From the NCBI GenBank assembly GCA_002409325.1, contig DHUU01000004.1, positions 924 through 41,499 on the forward strand: a DNA stretch of 40,576 nucleotides, written 5' to 3'. The notes under the pieces were generated by a model. That model was given only the letters and a program-made list of their open reading frames with translations. It had not been told where the DNA came from and searched no databases. Source of the DNA: Bacteroidales bacterium UBA5226. Lineage in GTDB: Bacteria; Bacteroidota; Bacteroidia; Bacteroidales; UBA932. The first letter of the stretch is position 1. Each line of letters opens with the position of its first letter. The position numbers were made by a program, and so were the translations under genes. Below, piece after piece: positions 25,580 to 34,142 of the stretch.

Positions 25580-27193
25580 CTACGGTTGGTAATACATGCC
25601 TTCCCGGGACAGGAGGTGGTCCAGATTGGCCAGATTGTATACGATAACGGCCTGTACAACAGAGGTGTGTTCCTGATATTCTCCTATGCTTTTTGTATAA
25701 AGGTCTCGTTCCGTATGCCAGATTTCCCGGTAATTGAAGTCATTTCCCTTCACATCGCGCTCACGCAAGGCTATGGTGGGCACTCCTTTGATGGCAAAGA
25801 CCGAGGCATCGGTTCCTCCGGTTCTTTCGGGCCTGGGACGCGGTGGAATGGTGTCAACGGTAAACGGGAATTCAGGATTGATGGCCGAAATGTGTTTCGA
25901 GGCTTTTACAAAATCTTCGTACATGGCTTTGGGTACCGCTACCCCGGTGGGGGCAAGCGGGCCTCCGTCCCTGTTGAAAAGGTTGGAAATCCCCTCCAGT
26001 TTGTCTTTATGTTGTTCTACCCAGGCGGTAGCTCCGAGCAATCCAAACTCTTCGCCGGCAAAAAGCACAAACAGGATGGTTCTTTTAGGTTTGGCCCCGG
26101 CAAACGAAAGCAGTCTGGCCGATTCCATGGCGGGAGTAACCCCCACACCACAATCCACACCACCGGTAGCTACATCATAGGAATCCAGGTGTCCGCTTAC
26201 CATCACGTATTGGTCCGGGTAATGCGTTCCGGTGATTTTGGCCACCACGTTATGGAACTTTACCGGGCCGGGTCTGAAATGGTTTCTGATGTCAAACTCC
26301 AGAGCTATGGGTTGTCTTTCCTTTACCAGCTGGCAGATCTGATTATATTGATGCTCGTCCAGCTTGATGTCCGGAACCGTAGGAAGGTTTTCAAACGAAG
26401 AGTCTTCTCCAAAGACCGTTTCCTTGTCCCACAGAGCCGTTATAGGGACCTGTGAAGACTGAACAAGCCCCAGGATACCGGCTTCTACCATCTGCCTGTA
26501 AAAAAGTGCTGGTTCATCTTCCATCTTGAGCAAACTGTCTTTCAGGGCTTCCTGCATCTGGTCCACGTTCATCCTGCGGTCCCCGGTACGCGACCGGTAC
26601 CTGCGCATGACTTCGTTGTTGTGGCTGGCGATTTCCTGATTAAGGGTTATCAGGGAATCCCTTCTGCGGTTTGCCTGGGCGGTGCGTTCCACAGGCCAGC
26701 CTGTATTGGAACCGGAAATCAGCACCCACGCCCCTTTCATTATGCCTTTCATCCGGTCAAACTCGGCTTGCGTTTTTGGTTCAATGATCACATGACCGCG
26801 TTGTAATCCTTTTGTTCCTGCAGTGTATGAGGGGGTTGCAAAATGCAAATGAACACCGTCTGTGCCAGAAAGCACCCCACCATAAATTTTTCCTGACCAG
26901 GGACCCCGGTTAAAACCAACGCGGGTCTGGCCTGCCTCTTCAATGGATACCTGCAGTCCCCAGGATTCAAACTGCGCGGCAGCCCACAGGACTGCCGCAT
27001 TGTAGGCGTCCGATCCCACAGGGCGTCCGCCTATCCGGTTGGTAAGGATATCCAGGTGTTTCTGCGTCTGGTTGTTGGTGGTTCCTTCATGGATGATCTT
27101 TTTGACAACGGCATCTTGTGCCGGTACTTTTTGGGAAAATGCAAAGAGGCTTACTGTCAGTAGCAAGCAGCAAAAAAGGGGGCTCTTTCTCAT
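25580..27193 (-). CDS. Secreted M28-family zinc metallopeptidase
   Basis: Exported aminopeptidase/carboxypeptidase-like enzyme of 537 residues with a signal peptide (cleavage near residue 26, after VPAQ or nearby). A PA-like insert lies around 110-165. The co-catalytic zinc site is visible: His335 and Asp337 (GHLDSYD), bridging Asp347 (GGVDCGVGV), Glu381/Glu382 (AGEEFG), Asp409 (NRDGG) and a C-terminal His (IWHTERD). The residue after Asp347 is Cys rather than the usual Asp, Asn or Ser, a small oddity. It ends 37 bases before the serpin start, on the same strand. Confidence 0.92.
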   Translation of the reverse strand: MRKSPLFCCLLLTVSLFAFSQKVPAQDAVVKKIIHEGTTNNQTQKHLDILTNRIGGRPVGSDAYNAAVLWAAAQFESWGLQVSIEEAGQTRVGFNRGPWSGKIYGGVLSGTDGVHLHFATPSYTAGTKGLQRGHVIIEPKTQAEFDRMKGIMKGAWVLISGSNTGWPVERTAQANRRRDSLITLNQEIASHNNEVMRRYRSRTGDRRMNVDQMQEALKDSLLKMEDEPALFYRQMVEAGILGLVQSSQVPITALWDKETVFGEDSSFENLPTVPDIKLDEHQYNQICQLVKERQPIALEFDIRNHFRPGPVKFHNVVAKITGTHYPDQYVMVSGHLDSYDVATGGVDCGVGVTPAMESARLLSFAGAKPKRTILFVLFAGEEFGLLGATAWVEQHKDKLEGISNLFNRDGGPLAPTGVAVPKAMYEDFVKASKHISAINPEFPFTVDTIPPRPRPERTGGTDASVFAIKGVPTIALRERDVKGNDFNYREIWHTERDLYTKSIGEYQEHTSVVQAVIVYNLANLDHLLSREGMYYQP

Positions 27194-27206
27194 CTGATAT
27201 ATTCTG

Positions 27207-27231
27207 TTTGAACACTAGTGTAACAAATGTA
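27207..27231 (-). promoter_or_regulatory. M28 promoter -7 box with adjoining near-palindrome
   Basis: TACATTTG on the minus strand (27231-27224) matches TAnnTTTG and lies 30 bases before the M28 ATG. It overlaps a 21-base near-palindrome (27207-27227) centred on ACACTAGTGT (27212-27221), which would cover the transcription start and could be an operator. Confidence 0.45.
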
Positions 27232-27240
27232 GTGTTTTTC

Positions 27241-27248
27241 TATCTTTG
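27241..27248 (+). promoter_or_regulatory. -7 box 4 bases before the marC start
   Basis: TATCTTTG is an exact -7 match 4 bases before ATG 27253, so the mRNA is predicted to begin at or next to the start codon. It stands back to back with the M28 -7 box, 9 bases away on the other strand. Confidence 0.5.
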
Positions 27249-27252
27249 TAGT

Positions 27253-27828
27253 ATGATCAGATTCAGGGAAATTGTCAGTGCCTTTATGGTTCTTTTTGCC
27301 GTGATTGACATTACGGGTTCCATCCCAATCATTCTTGACATGAAAACCAAAGGAAGAAAATTCAAGCCCTTTGTGGCGACAATCATATCTACCGTCCTGA
27401 TATTCTTGTTTTTATTCGTGGGAGAGGCCATACTGGGACTGTTCAGCGTAGACATTTCTTCCTTTGCCGTTGCCGGGTCTCTGGTGATCTTTGTGCTTGC
27501 AGTGGAAATGATATTTGGCGTTGAGATCTTCAAAAACGACGGACCTCCCGATGCGGCTACCATTGTTCCGCTGGTTTTTCCGCTGATAGCCGGAACCGGA
27601 ACCCTGACAACCGTATTGTCCCTGCGGGCGGAATACAGCCTGCCCAATATTGGCATTGCCATTTTGCTGAACATGATTATAGTGTATGTTGTATTAAGGC
27701 ATGTGAATCTGGCAGAAAAACTCCTTGGTAAGGGAGGAATCTACATCCTGAGAAAATTTTTCGGGATCATCCTGCTGGCAATATCAGTGAAACTATTCGC
27801 CTCCAACGTGTCCGGGCTGTTTACATGA
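27253..27828 (+). CDS. MarC-family (UPF0056) membrane protein
   Basis: Inner-membrane protein of 191 residues with six hydrophobic segments, the usual MarC length. ATG 27253 is chosen over the longer open frame because the family N-terminus (FREIVSAFMVLFAVIDITGSIP) follows it directly and the upstream codons lie in the divergent promoter and M28 gene. Conserved family segments include the PLVFPLIAGTGT stretch near residue 105. The physiological role of MarC proteins is not established. The GH53 gene starts 6 bases later. Confidence 0.88.
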   Translation: MIRFREIVSAFMVLFAVIDITGSIPIILDMKTKGRKFKPFVATIISTVLIFLFLFVGEAILGLFSVDISSFAVAGSLVIFVLAVEMIFGVEIFKNDGPPDAATIVPLVFPLIAGTGTLTTVLSLRAEYSLPNIGIAILLNMIIVYVVLRHVNLAEKLLGKGGIYILRKFFGIILLAISVKLFASNVSGLFT

Positions 27829-27834
27829 TTTGTT

Positions 27835-28950
27835 ATGAAAAACGCTGTCTTTTTCTGTTTGATGTTTGCTATGTTCCTGCCTGCCGCTGGCTGCAAGGAT
27901 AAACCCGAACCTGGAACTGATCCCGTGGAACAGCCGGACTGGATAGTGGGGGCAGACCTCTCACTGCTTTCCAGGATTCAGGCGGCAGGAGGCGTTTACA
28001 AAGACAGCCAGGGCAAAGATGTGGACGCATTATCTTTTTTTAAGGAAAAAGGATTCAATTATGTACGACTACGGCTTTTTGTCAACCCCGACCTGCAGTC
28101 CACAGCCAGTCAGAATCTGCCTTATGTACAGGAAATGATCAGGAAGGCAAAGGCAAAAGGGTATAAAATATTGCTGAATTTTCACTATTCCGACACTTGG
28201 GCAGACCCCGGGAAACAATACAAACCTGCGTCCTGGAACATCCTGGGAGCCGATGCGCTGGCAGAAAAAGTTTATACCTACACCAGGGAAACACTCTCGC
28301 AACTTGTTTTGAACGGGGCTGCGCCCGACATGATCCAGATTGGGAATGAAATCAGCAACGGCATGCTCTGGGATTCGGCCCGGGCAGATGTCTGGTCTAA
28401 GGAATGGAACACCTCTGCCCGCTGGACATACTTCTGCCGGGTGCTTTCAAAGGCAACGGAAGCCTGCCGGGAAATCTGCCCCGGTTCCTGGATTATGGTA
28501 CACATAGACCGGGGCGGTGACAGGGAAACAGCCCTGCGTTTTTTCAATAAAATGGAGCAGTACAAAGTGGATTACGATATCATAGGATTGAGTTATTACC
28601 CTTTCTGGCACGGTCCCTTGTCTAATCTGCGTTCCTGCCTGAACGGCCTGCAGATGAATTTTCCCTCAAAAAAGATCAACCTGGTTGAGGTTGCATACCC
28701 CAACCATACCTGGGGTATCCCCGACAATGCCAACTATACCCCCGAATATGAAGCTTCACCGGCAGGCCAGACAGCCTTTATGGAGGACTTCATCAATACG
28801 CTCAGGGATTTTCCAAAGGTGAACGGCTTTATGTACTGGTACCCGGAAGAGACTTTCATCGGGAGCGGGAACATCCTGACACTTCACAGGGGGGTATTTG
28901 ACATTCATACCGGCAAGGCATTACCGGTGACAGACGTTTTTGCCAACTAA
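27835..28950 (+). CDS. GH53 endo-beta-1,4-galactanase lipoprotein
   Basis: Secreted (beta/alpha)8-barrel glycosidase of 371 residues that cleaves beta-1,4-galactan side chains of pectin and arabinogalactan. The lipobox (PAAGC) gives mature Cys20. The acid/base Glu172 is in IGNEISNGMLW and the nucleophile Glu285 in LVEVAYP. FNYVRLRLFV and NFHYSDTWADPGKQ are the strongest family segments. It probably shares an mRNA with marC (6-base gap), although the functions look unrelated. No SusC/D genes are nearby. The last 30 bases overlap the convergent SDR gene. Confidence 0.92.
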   Translation: MKNAVFFCLMFAMFLPAAGCKDKPEPGTDPVEQPDWIVGADLSLLSRIQAAGGVYKDSQGKDVDALSFFKEKGFNYVRLRLFVNPDLQSTASQNLPYVQEMIRKAKAKGYKILLNFHYSDTWADPGKQYKPASWNILGADALAEKVYTYTRETLSQLVLNGAAPDMIQIGNEISNGMLWDSARADVWSKEWNTSARWTYFCRVLSKATEACREICPGSWIMVHIDRGGDRETALRFFNKMEQYKVDYDIIGLSYYPFWHGPLSNLRSCLNGLQMNFPSKKINLVEVAYPNHTWGIPDNANYTPEYEASPAGQTAFMEDFINTLRDFPKVNGFMYWYPEETFIGSGNILTLHRGVFDIHTGKALPVTDVFAN

Positions 28951-29742
28951 GAATCGGCGTGGTTTGCATTTACGGTAGGTTCCCCCGTAAGGCAGCGGAA
29001 GTTCCCTGGCAGTGGCCAGCCAGATGGCTGTAGAAGCGCCCTGGGCAGGAGAACTCAACAGGGGCCGGAAAAAAATATTTACCAGTGGATCTAAAGCATT
29101 GTTCATCGTTACCAGGGGGGTATTGACGGCTCCCGGATCGGCAGATACCACCTGTATACCTTTAGACTTTAATTTTTCTGCAAGGGAGAGAGAAGCGTAA
29201 TAAAGTGCCTGCTTTGTATGACCGTACCGGATCACCCTTCCGGCCCAGGTTTTTGGGACACGCGTTAGGAATGAAGGCCTAAGCCTGAAAACCAGGCCAA
29301 AGTCAACGGTACAGGATAAGGTAAACAGGATCCGTGCCCCGTCTTCTGTGGCCGATCCCTTTTCCAGCTGCGTTAGCAAAAGACGCGTTAGATAGAGGGG
29401 AGCCCTGTAATTCACCTGGGATATCATATCGTACCCGTCTTCTGTCAGTTGGGTACTTCGGGGCAGGATCCCCGCGTTGTGAATCAGTCTGTTGACGGTT
29501 GTGCCCGACAGGGCCGAAGCAAATGACCTGACCGAGGCAAAGGAAGCCAGATCCAGCGGTAACATCCGGATGGAAAGGGATCCTTCCGGATTCACATACT
29601 GTTGGTGCAGTTCCCTGAAAAAAGGTATGGCCGCCTCTGGAAAGAGGCAGGCCATGATAAGTGAATAACCGTTAGCGAGTAACGAACGGCAAATCTCGCG
29701 ACCCATGCCACCATCTGCGCCGGTGACTATGGCCGTCTTCAT
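28921..29742 (-). CDS. Short-chain dehydrogenase/reductase
   Basis: Classical SDR oxidoreductase of 273 residues resembling retinol-dehydrogenase-like members. The cofactor motif TGADGGMG is at residues 7-14, the NAG motif is HNAGIL, the catalytic Ser is in LSCTVD, and Tyr-x-x-x-Lys is YGHTK. The substrate is unknown. It is coupled to the aldolase gene by a TGATG overlap. The C-terminus overlaps the end of the convergent GH53 gene by 30 bases, with no terminator between them. Confidence 0.85.
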   Translation of the reverse strand: MKTAIVTGADGGMGREICRSLLANGYSLIMACLFPEAAIPFFRELHQQYVNPEGSLSIRMLPLDLASFASVRSFASALSGTTVNRLIHNAGILPRSTQLTEDGYDMISQVNYRAPLYLTRLLLTQLEKGSATEDGARILFTLSCTVDFGLVFRLRPSFLTRVPKTWAGRVIRYGHTKQALYYASLSLAEKLKSKGIQVVSADPGAVNTPLVTMNNALDPLVNIFFRPLLSSPAQGASTAIWLATARELPLPYGGTYRKCKPRRFLVGKNVCHR

Positions 29743-30704
29743 CAGGCTTTATTATCAGAGCCCAGTACGTAGATGTTTTTGTGCTTGTAAAGCTCTTTGA
29801 GCTTGTCCCGGGCCGGTCCCAGATACTTTCGGGGATCAAATTCATCCGGTTTTTCCGCTAACACCTTGCGGATGGCCGCTGTCATGGCCAGCCGGCCATC
29901 GGAGTCAATGTTTATCTTACATACGGCCGAGCCGGCTGCTTTCCTGAGCTGTTCCTCGGGGATTCCAATGGAATCTTTCATTTTGCCTCCATAGCGGTTG
30001 ATTTCCTCTACAATATCCTGAGGAACGCTGGAAGAGCCATGCAGTACTATGGGGAATCCGGGGATGCGTTTTTCGATTTCCTTAAGGATGTCCAACCGGA
30101 TTTCGGGCTTCTGCCCGGGTTTGAATTTGAAAGCACCGTGGGAAGTCCCTATGGATATGGCCAGAGAGTCAACACCGGTACGTTTTACAAAATCTTCCAC
30201 CTCTTCCGGTTGGGTATACGTGTGATGCTCTGCTTTCACATCGTCTTCCACCCCCGCCAGAACGCCCAGTTCACCTTCTACCGTTACATCAAACTGGTGT
30301 GCATAGTCCACCACGCGGCGGGTCAGGGCTATGTTTTCCTCGTAAGGCAGGTGAGACCCGTCTATCATAACGGAGGAGAAACCGAATTCAATGCAGTTTT
30401 TACACAATTCAAAGGAATCGCCGTGGTCCAGGTGAAGCACTATCGGAATGGGATAACCCAGTTCCTTGGCATATTCGACAGCGCCCTGTGCCATGAAGCG
30501 CAACAGGGTCTGGTTGGCATATTTGCGCGCCCCGCTCGAAACCTGGAGAATTACGGGTGATTTTGTTTCCACACAGGCTGCGATGATGGCCTGCATCTGT
30601 TCCATATTGTTGAAATTATAAGCAGGGATTGCGTAGCCGCCCTGCATTGCTTTGGCAAACAGATCCCGTGAGTTCACCAAGCCTAGTTCTTTGTACGATA
30701 TCAT
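29742..30704 (-). CDS. fba: Class II fructose-bisphosphate aldolase
   Basis: Zinc-dependent aldolase of glycolysis/gluconeogenesis, 320 residues. The signature IVLHLDHGD (residues 88-96) gives catalytic Asp93 and zinc ligand His94; IGTSHGAFKF holds a second zinc-ligand His and VLHGSSSVP a third. The length and sequence style match the Bacteroidota type of class II enzyme; a tagatose-bisphosphate aldolase cannot be fully excluded. It is transcribed divergently from the creatininase-family gene and followed by the coupled SDR. Confidence 0.93.
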   Translation of the reverse strand: MISYKELGLVNSRDLFAKAMQGGYAIPAYNFNNMEQMQAIIAACVETKSPVILQVSSGARKYANQTLLRFMAQGAVEYAKELGYPIPIVLHLDHGDSFELCKNCIEFGFSSVMIDGSHLPYEENIALTRRVVDYAHQFDVTVEGELGVLAGVEDDVKAEHHTYTQPEEVEDFVKRTGVDSLAISIGTSHGAFKFKPGQKPEIRLDILKEIEKRIPGFPIVLHGSSSVPQDIVEEINRYGGKMKDSIGIPEEQLRKAAGSAVCKINIDSDGRLAMTAAIRKVLAEKPDEFDPRKYLGPARDKLKELYKHKNIYVLGSDNKA

Positions 30705-30726
30705 ATTTTTACTTTGTTTCAGTCTG

Positions 30727-30734
30727 CAAAGATA
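30727..30734 (-). promoter_or_regulatory. -7 box of the fba promoter
   Basis: TATCTTTG on the minus strand lies 22 bases before the fba ATG. No clear -33 TTG at standard spacing. Confidence 0.5.
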
Positions 30735-30746
30735 AGAGTTTTGCTG

Positions 30747-30754
30747 TATATTTG
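30747..30754 (+). promoter_or_regulatory. -7 box of the creatininase/gmk/nadD/nnr run
   Basis: TATATTTG lies 22 bases before ATG 30777. It is 12 bases from, and divergent to, the fba -7 box, so the two promoters probably share upstream sequence. Confidence 0.5.
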
Positions 30755-30776
30755 GGCCGTATTAAACAGTAATGTA

Positions 30777-31544
30777 ATGAAACCTTATCTGCTGGAGGAA
30801 ACAAACTGGCATACTGTAAAAGAAATGGAGTACCAGGTTGCACTGTTGCCCTGGGGGGCTACCGAAGCCCACAATTACCATCTGCCTTACGGGAGCGATA
30901 CCTGCATGGCCACCCACGTTGCCCGTCGCAGTGCAGCCCTTGCCTGGGAACGGGGTGTGAAAGCCCTGGTGCTGCCTCAGATTGCCTATGGGGTAAACTC
31001 GGGCCAGATGGACATCCCTTTCTGCATGCATATGAATCCTTCCACACAGCAACGCATCCTGGAAGACATTGTTACCGTACTCATCCGTCACAAGGTGCAC
31101 AAGCTGGTCATTGTCAACGGGCATGGGGGAAATTCCTTTCAGAATGCCATCAGGGAATTGGAACTCCGTTTTCCCGGAATGTTCATTTGCATGGTCAACT
31201 GGTGGCGTGTCTGCCCGGTAAAAGAGTATTTTGATAACCCCGGAGACCATGCCGATGAAATGGAAACCTCGGCCATGATGGCTATCCGGCCCGAACTGGT
31301 GCTGCCCCTGGAATATGCCGGCAGTGGTAAAGAACACCGTTTTACCATTAAGGGGCTACGGGAAAAATGGGCCTGGATCTCCAGGCGCTGGATTTATACC
31401 ACAGACGACACCGGGGTGGGGGATCCATCCCTATCCACTCCCGAAAAGGGCAAACGTTTCCTGGAAGACTGCATAGATGAAGTGGCGGCTTTTCTGGAAG
31501 ATTTTTCTAAGATTGAGAAAACAGAGGATTTATATGAACGATAA
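30777..31544 (+). CDS. Creatininase-family amidohydrolase
   Basis: Metal-dependent amidohydrolase of the creatininase/MftE/FAPy-deformylase superfamily, 255 residues from ATG 30777. Metal-binding segments are visible: GATEAHNYHLPYGSD (Glu, His, Asp; about residues 25-39), NGHGGN and DEMETS. The family covers creatinine hydrolysis, mycofactocin maturation and formamidopyrimidine deformylation; nothing here decides among them, and no creatine pathway is nearby. It overlaps gmk by 11 bases, so it belongs to the same operon. Confidence 0.85.
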   Translation: MKPYLLEETNWHTVKEMEYQVALLPWGATEAHNYHLPYGSDTCMATHVARRSAALAWERGVKALVLPQIAYGVNSGQMDIPFCMHMNPSTQQRILEDIVTVLIRHKVHKLVIVNGHGGNSFQNAIRELELRFPGMFICMVNWWRVCPVKEYFDNPGDHADEMETSAMMAIRPELVLPLEYAGSGKEHRFTIKGLREKWAWISRRWIYTTDDTGVGDPSLSTPEKGKRFLEDCIDEVAAFLEDFSKIEKTEDLYER

Positions 31545-32100
31545 GAAAGCATTAATTTTTTCGGCACCTTCCGGGGCAGGCAAATCTACCGTAGTGAACC
31601 ACCTGATGGAGACTTTTCCCCGTCTTGATTTCTCCATAACCGCCACCACAAGGCCAAAACGCGGAACAGAAGAAAACGGCAGGGAATATTATTTTATAAG
31701 CAGGGATGAGTTCCTGAAACTTATTGAACAGGATGCCTTTGTAGAGTGGGAAGAAGTGTATAAAGGAAGCTATTACGGCACCATGAAGCTGGAACTTGAA
31801 AGGATATGGAACGGGAACAAAGTGGCTGTTTTTGACGTAGATGTAAAAGGGGGAATCAACCTGAAAAAAATATTTGGGAGCCATGCCCTTTCGGTGTTTG
31901 TCGCCCCGCCCTCACTGGAGGTTTTACGGGAACGGCTTACCAAAAGGGGAACAGACTCGCCCCGGGCCATAGAAGAACGGCTGGCCAAGGCTTCCATTGA
32001 GATGCAGGATGCCCCCCATTTTGACGTGATCCTTGTAAACGACCGCCTGGAAGACACCCTGGACAAAGCAACCGAGATTGTTGCTGCCTTCATTTTTTAA
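31534..32100 (+). CDS. gmk: Guanylate kinase
   Basis: Converts GMP to GDP with ATP. 188 residues from ATG 31534; the frame is open further upstream, but the family N-terminus follows this ATG. The P-loop SAPSGAGKST is at residues 10-19. The GMP-binding region includes TTRPKRGTEENGREYYF, and the lid region has RLTKRGTDS. The start lies inside the end of the creatininase gene, and nadD begins 1 base after its stop. Confidence 0.96.
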   Translation: MNDKKALIFSAPSGAGKSTVVNHLMETFPRLDFSITATTRPKRGTEENGREYYFISRDEFLKLIEQDAFVEWEEVYKGSYYGTMKLELERIWNGNKVAVFDVDVKGGINLKKIFGSHALSVFVAPPSLEVLRERLTKRGTDSPRAIEERLAKASIEMQDAPHFDVILVNDRLEDTLDKATEIVAAFIF

Positions 32101-32101
32101 T

Positions 32102-32659
32102 ATGAAAACCTGCGGATTATATTTTGGTTCTTTCAATCCCTTCCACATAGGGCATATTGCCATTGTCAATTACCTGGTGTCCTTTACCACCCTGGACAGT
32201 GTCCGGCTAGTTGTCTCGCCGCTCAATCCGCTAAAATCTGACCGGGAACCCTGCCTTCAATCACCCCGGGAGCGATTGCTTCATATACGCAAGGTGATGG
32301 AAACAAAGAAACTGCCTGTAGAAGTATCCGATGTGGAATTCTTCCTGCCCCGGCCGCTTTATACCATCAACACACTGCATCATATGCAGGAAAAGGAACC
32401 CGGGATGGACTTCATTCTGGTGATAGGGGCAGATAACCTGGAGCGGATAGAAGAATGGAAAGCCTGGGAGTCCATTTTGGAAGAATTTATCCTTTATGTG
32501 TACCCTCGTGAAGGGGTAAACACGCAGCAGATAAGCGAAAAATACGTTTCCCGGGCCCGCCAGATCGTCCTGCTGCCTGCACCGCTGATAACCGTCTCCT
32601 CCACTTTTATAAGGGAAGGCCTGGCACAGGGCAAAAACATGAATGGTTTTATAGTCTGA
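32102..32659 (+). CDS. nadD: Nicotinate-nucleotide adenylyltransferase
   Basis: Makes deamido-NAD from nicotinate mononucleotide and ATP. 185 residues from ATG 32102, one base after gmk. The nucleotidyltransferase motif GSFNPFHIGH is at residues 9-18 and the C-terminal ATP motif SSTFIREG near 171. IGADNL and the following acidic/aromatic stretch match the substrate-binding region. gmk-nadD linkage is common in Bacteroidota and supports the call. Confidence 0.95.
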   Translation: MKTCGLYFGSFNPFHIGHIAIVNYLVSFTTLDSVRLVVSPLNPLKSDREPCLQSPRERLLHIRKVMETKKLPVEVSDVEFFLPRPLYTINTLHHMQEKEPGMDFILVIGADNLERIEEWKAWESILEEFILYVYPREGVNTQQISEKYVSRARQIVLLPAPLITVSSTFIREGLAQGKNMNGFIV

Positions 32660-32669
32660 TTTTCAGGTC

Positions 32670-34142
32670 ATGAAAATTTACCGCACAAAGGACATCGGGA
32701 TCATAGACCGTTTGTATATGGAGAAAACGGGCGTGAAGGAGCAAGATCTGATAGAGCGTGCAGCTCACGCTTTTGTGCAGGCTTTCATATGCGAGGAAAA
32801 GAAACCCGGCAGGGTTATGGTGGTCGCCGGCCCGGGTAACAACGGGGCCGATGCACGATCTGTTGCACGCCTTCTGTCTGAACATGGCTGGAAGACTGAT
32901 CTTTGGGATTTTTCCGGTAAGGACGCATTTGACCGGCAGCAGGCAGACTGGTCAGCTTACCTGGGAAACCTGCCTTCGGGGATAGTGGTGGTTGACGGAT
33001 TGTTCGGATCGGGCCTTACCCGGCCCGTGACCGGCTCTTTTGCCCAAATCATTGAAGGAATCAATTCGCTGAATACCAGAGTTTATGCCGTGGATATCCC
33101 TTCAGGACTGCCAGGGGAAGGGATGCCATTTGACAGCGGGGCGGTGGTGAAAGCATCGGTGACTTTTACTTTCCAGTTTCCCAAAATGTCTTTCCTGTTT
33201 GCCGAAAATTATCCTTATGTGGGCCGGTGGGAGGTCCTTGATATTGGAATGGGGGGGATGGCTTATTCCGAAGTTGAGACACCGTTCAGGATGATAGAAG
33301 AGTCTGATATTCATAATCTTTTTCCCAGGAAAAGGCACCCTTTTTCTTTCAAGAACAACTACGGGCATGCCCTGCTCATTGCCGGAAGCCTGGGAAAAAT
33401 GGGGGCCGCGATACTCTCTGCCCGTTCCTGCCTGCGCGTGGGTACCGGCCTGCTGACGGTCCACCTTCCTGGTAGGGGCGAAATCCCTATGCAGACATCA
33501 TTGCCCGAGGCCATGGTTTCTTTGGACAGCCACCGGGATGTGGCAGGTGACCTGCCACAGGGGCTCCTTACCCTAAAGACACCGTATACTGCCATAGGAG
33601 CCGGACCGGGTCTGGGAACATCCCCGGAAACGGCCGATCTGTTAAGGAACCTGCTGATATGGTTCGGAGATAAAACACCCTTTCCACCACTGGTGCTGGA
33701 TGCAGATGCCCTTAACATTTTATCCGAACATCCAGGTATGCTGGAATACCTGCCCATAGGAACGGTCCTGACACCCCATCCCGGAGAATTCGACCGTCTG
33801 GCCCGGGCCTGTGGCCTGGCCCGGGCTGAAAACTCTTACCTTAGGGCTATACAGGCGATCGAAATGGCGGTGAAACACAAGATTATCGTTGTGCTCAAAG
33901 GACGGTATACCCTGATAGCTACGCAAAACGGTCCCCACTGGTTCAACCCCGCCGGGAATCCGGCTATGGCCACGGCAGGAAGCGGGGATGTATTGACCGG
34001 AATCATTCTGGGATTGCTCGCACAGGGATATGAACCCCGGACAGCAGCCGTTCTGGGCGTGTGGCTTCATGCAAGGGCAGGAGACAGGGCGGCTGCCGGG
34101 GGAAGATTTCTCCTGGCCGGTGATATTATTGAAAATCTGTAA
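32670..34142 (+). CDS. nnr: Bifunctional NAD(P)H-hydrate epimerase / dehydratase
   Basis: Repairs damaged NADH and NADPH hydrates. 490 residues, two domains. The N-terminal YjeF_N epimerase domain (about 1-205) has the segment VVAGPGNNGADARSVARLL and catalytic-type VDGLFGSGLTRP. The C-terminal ribokinase-like ADP-dependent dehydratase domain (about 225-490) has HALLIAGSLGKMGAA, TPHPGEF and NPAMATAGSGDVLTG. It follows nadD by 10 bases, so NAD synthesis and repair genes are adjacent. The last 17 bases overlap the convergent pseudouridine synthase gene. Confidence 0.95.
   Translation: MKIYRTKDIGIIDRLYMEKTGVKEQDLIERAAHAFVQAFICEEKKPGRVMVVAGPGNNGADARSVARLLSEHGWKTDLWDFSGKDAFDRQQADWSAYLGNLPSGIVVVDGLFGSGLTRPVTGSFAQIIEGINSLNTRVYAVDIPSGLPGEGMPFDSGAVVKASVTFTFQFPKMSFLFAENYPYVGRWEVLDIGMGGMAYSEVETPFRMIEESDIHNLFPRKRHPFSFKNNYGHALLIAGSLGKMGAAILSARSCLRVGTGLLTVHLPGRGEIPMQTSLPEAMVSLDSHRDVAGDLPQGLLTLKTPYTAIGAGPGLGTSPETADLLRNLLIWFGDKTPFPPLVLDADALNILSEHPGMLEYLPIGTVLTPHPGEFDRLARACGLARAENSYLRAIQAIEMAVKHKIIVVLKGRYTLIATQNGPHWFNPAGNPAMATAGSGDVLTGIILGLLAQGYEPRTAAVLGVWLHARAGDRAAAGGRFLLAGDIIENL

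Noticed and set aside
25571..26455. A 294-codon plus-strand open frame opposite the M28 peptidase
   Set aside because: The antisense frame has no recognisable motif, whereas the minus strand has the full zinc site.
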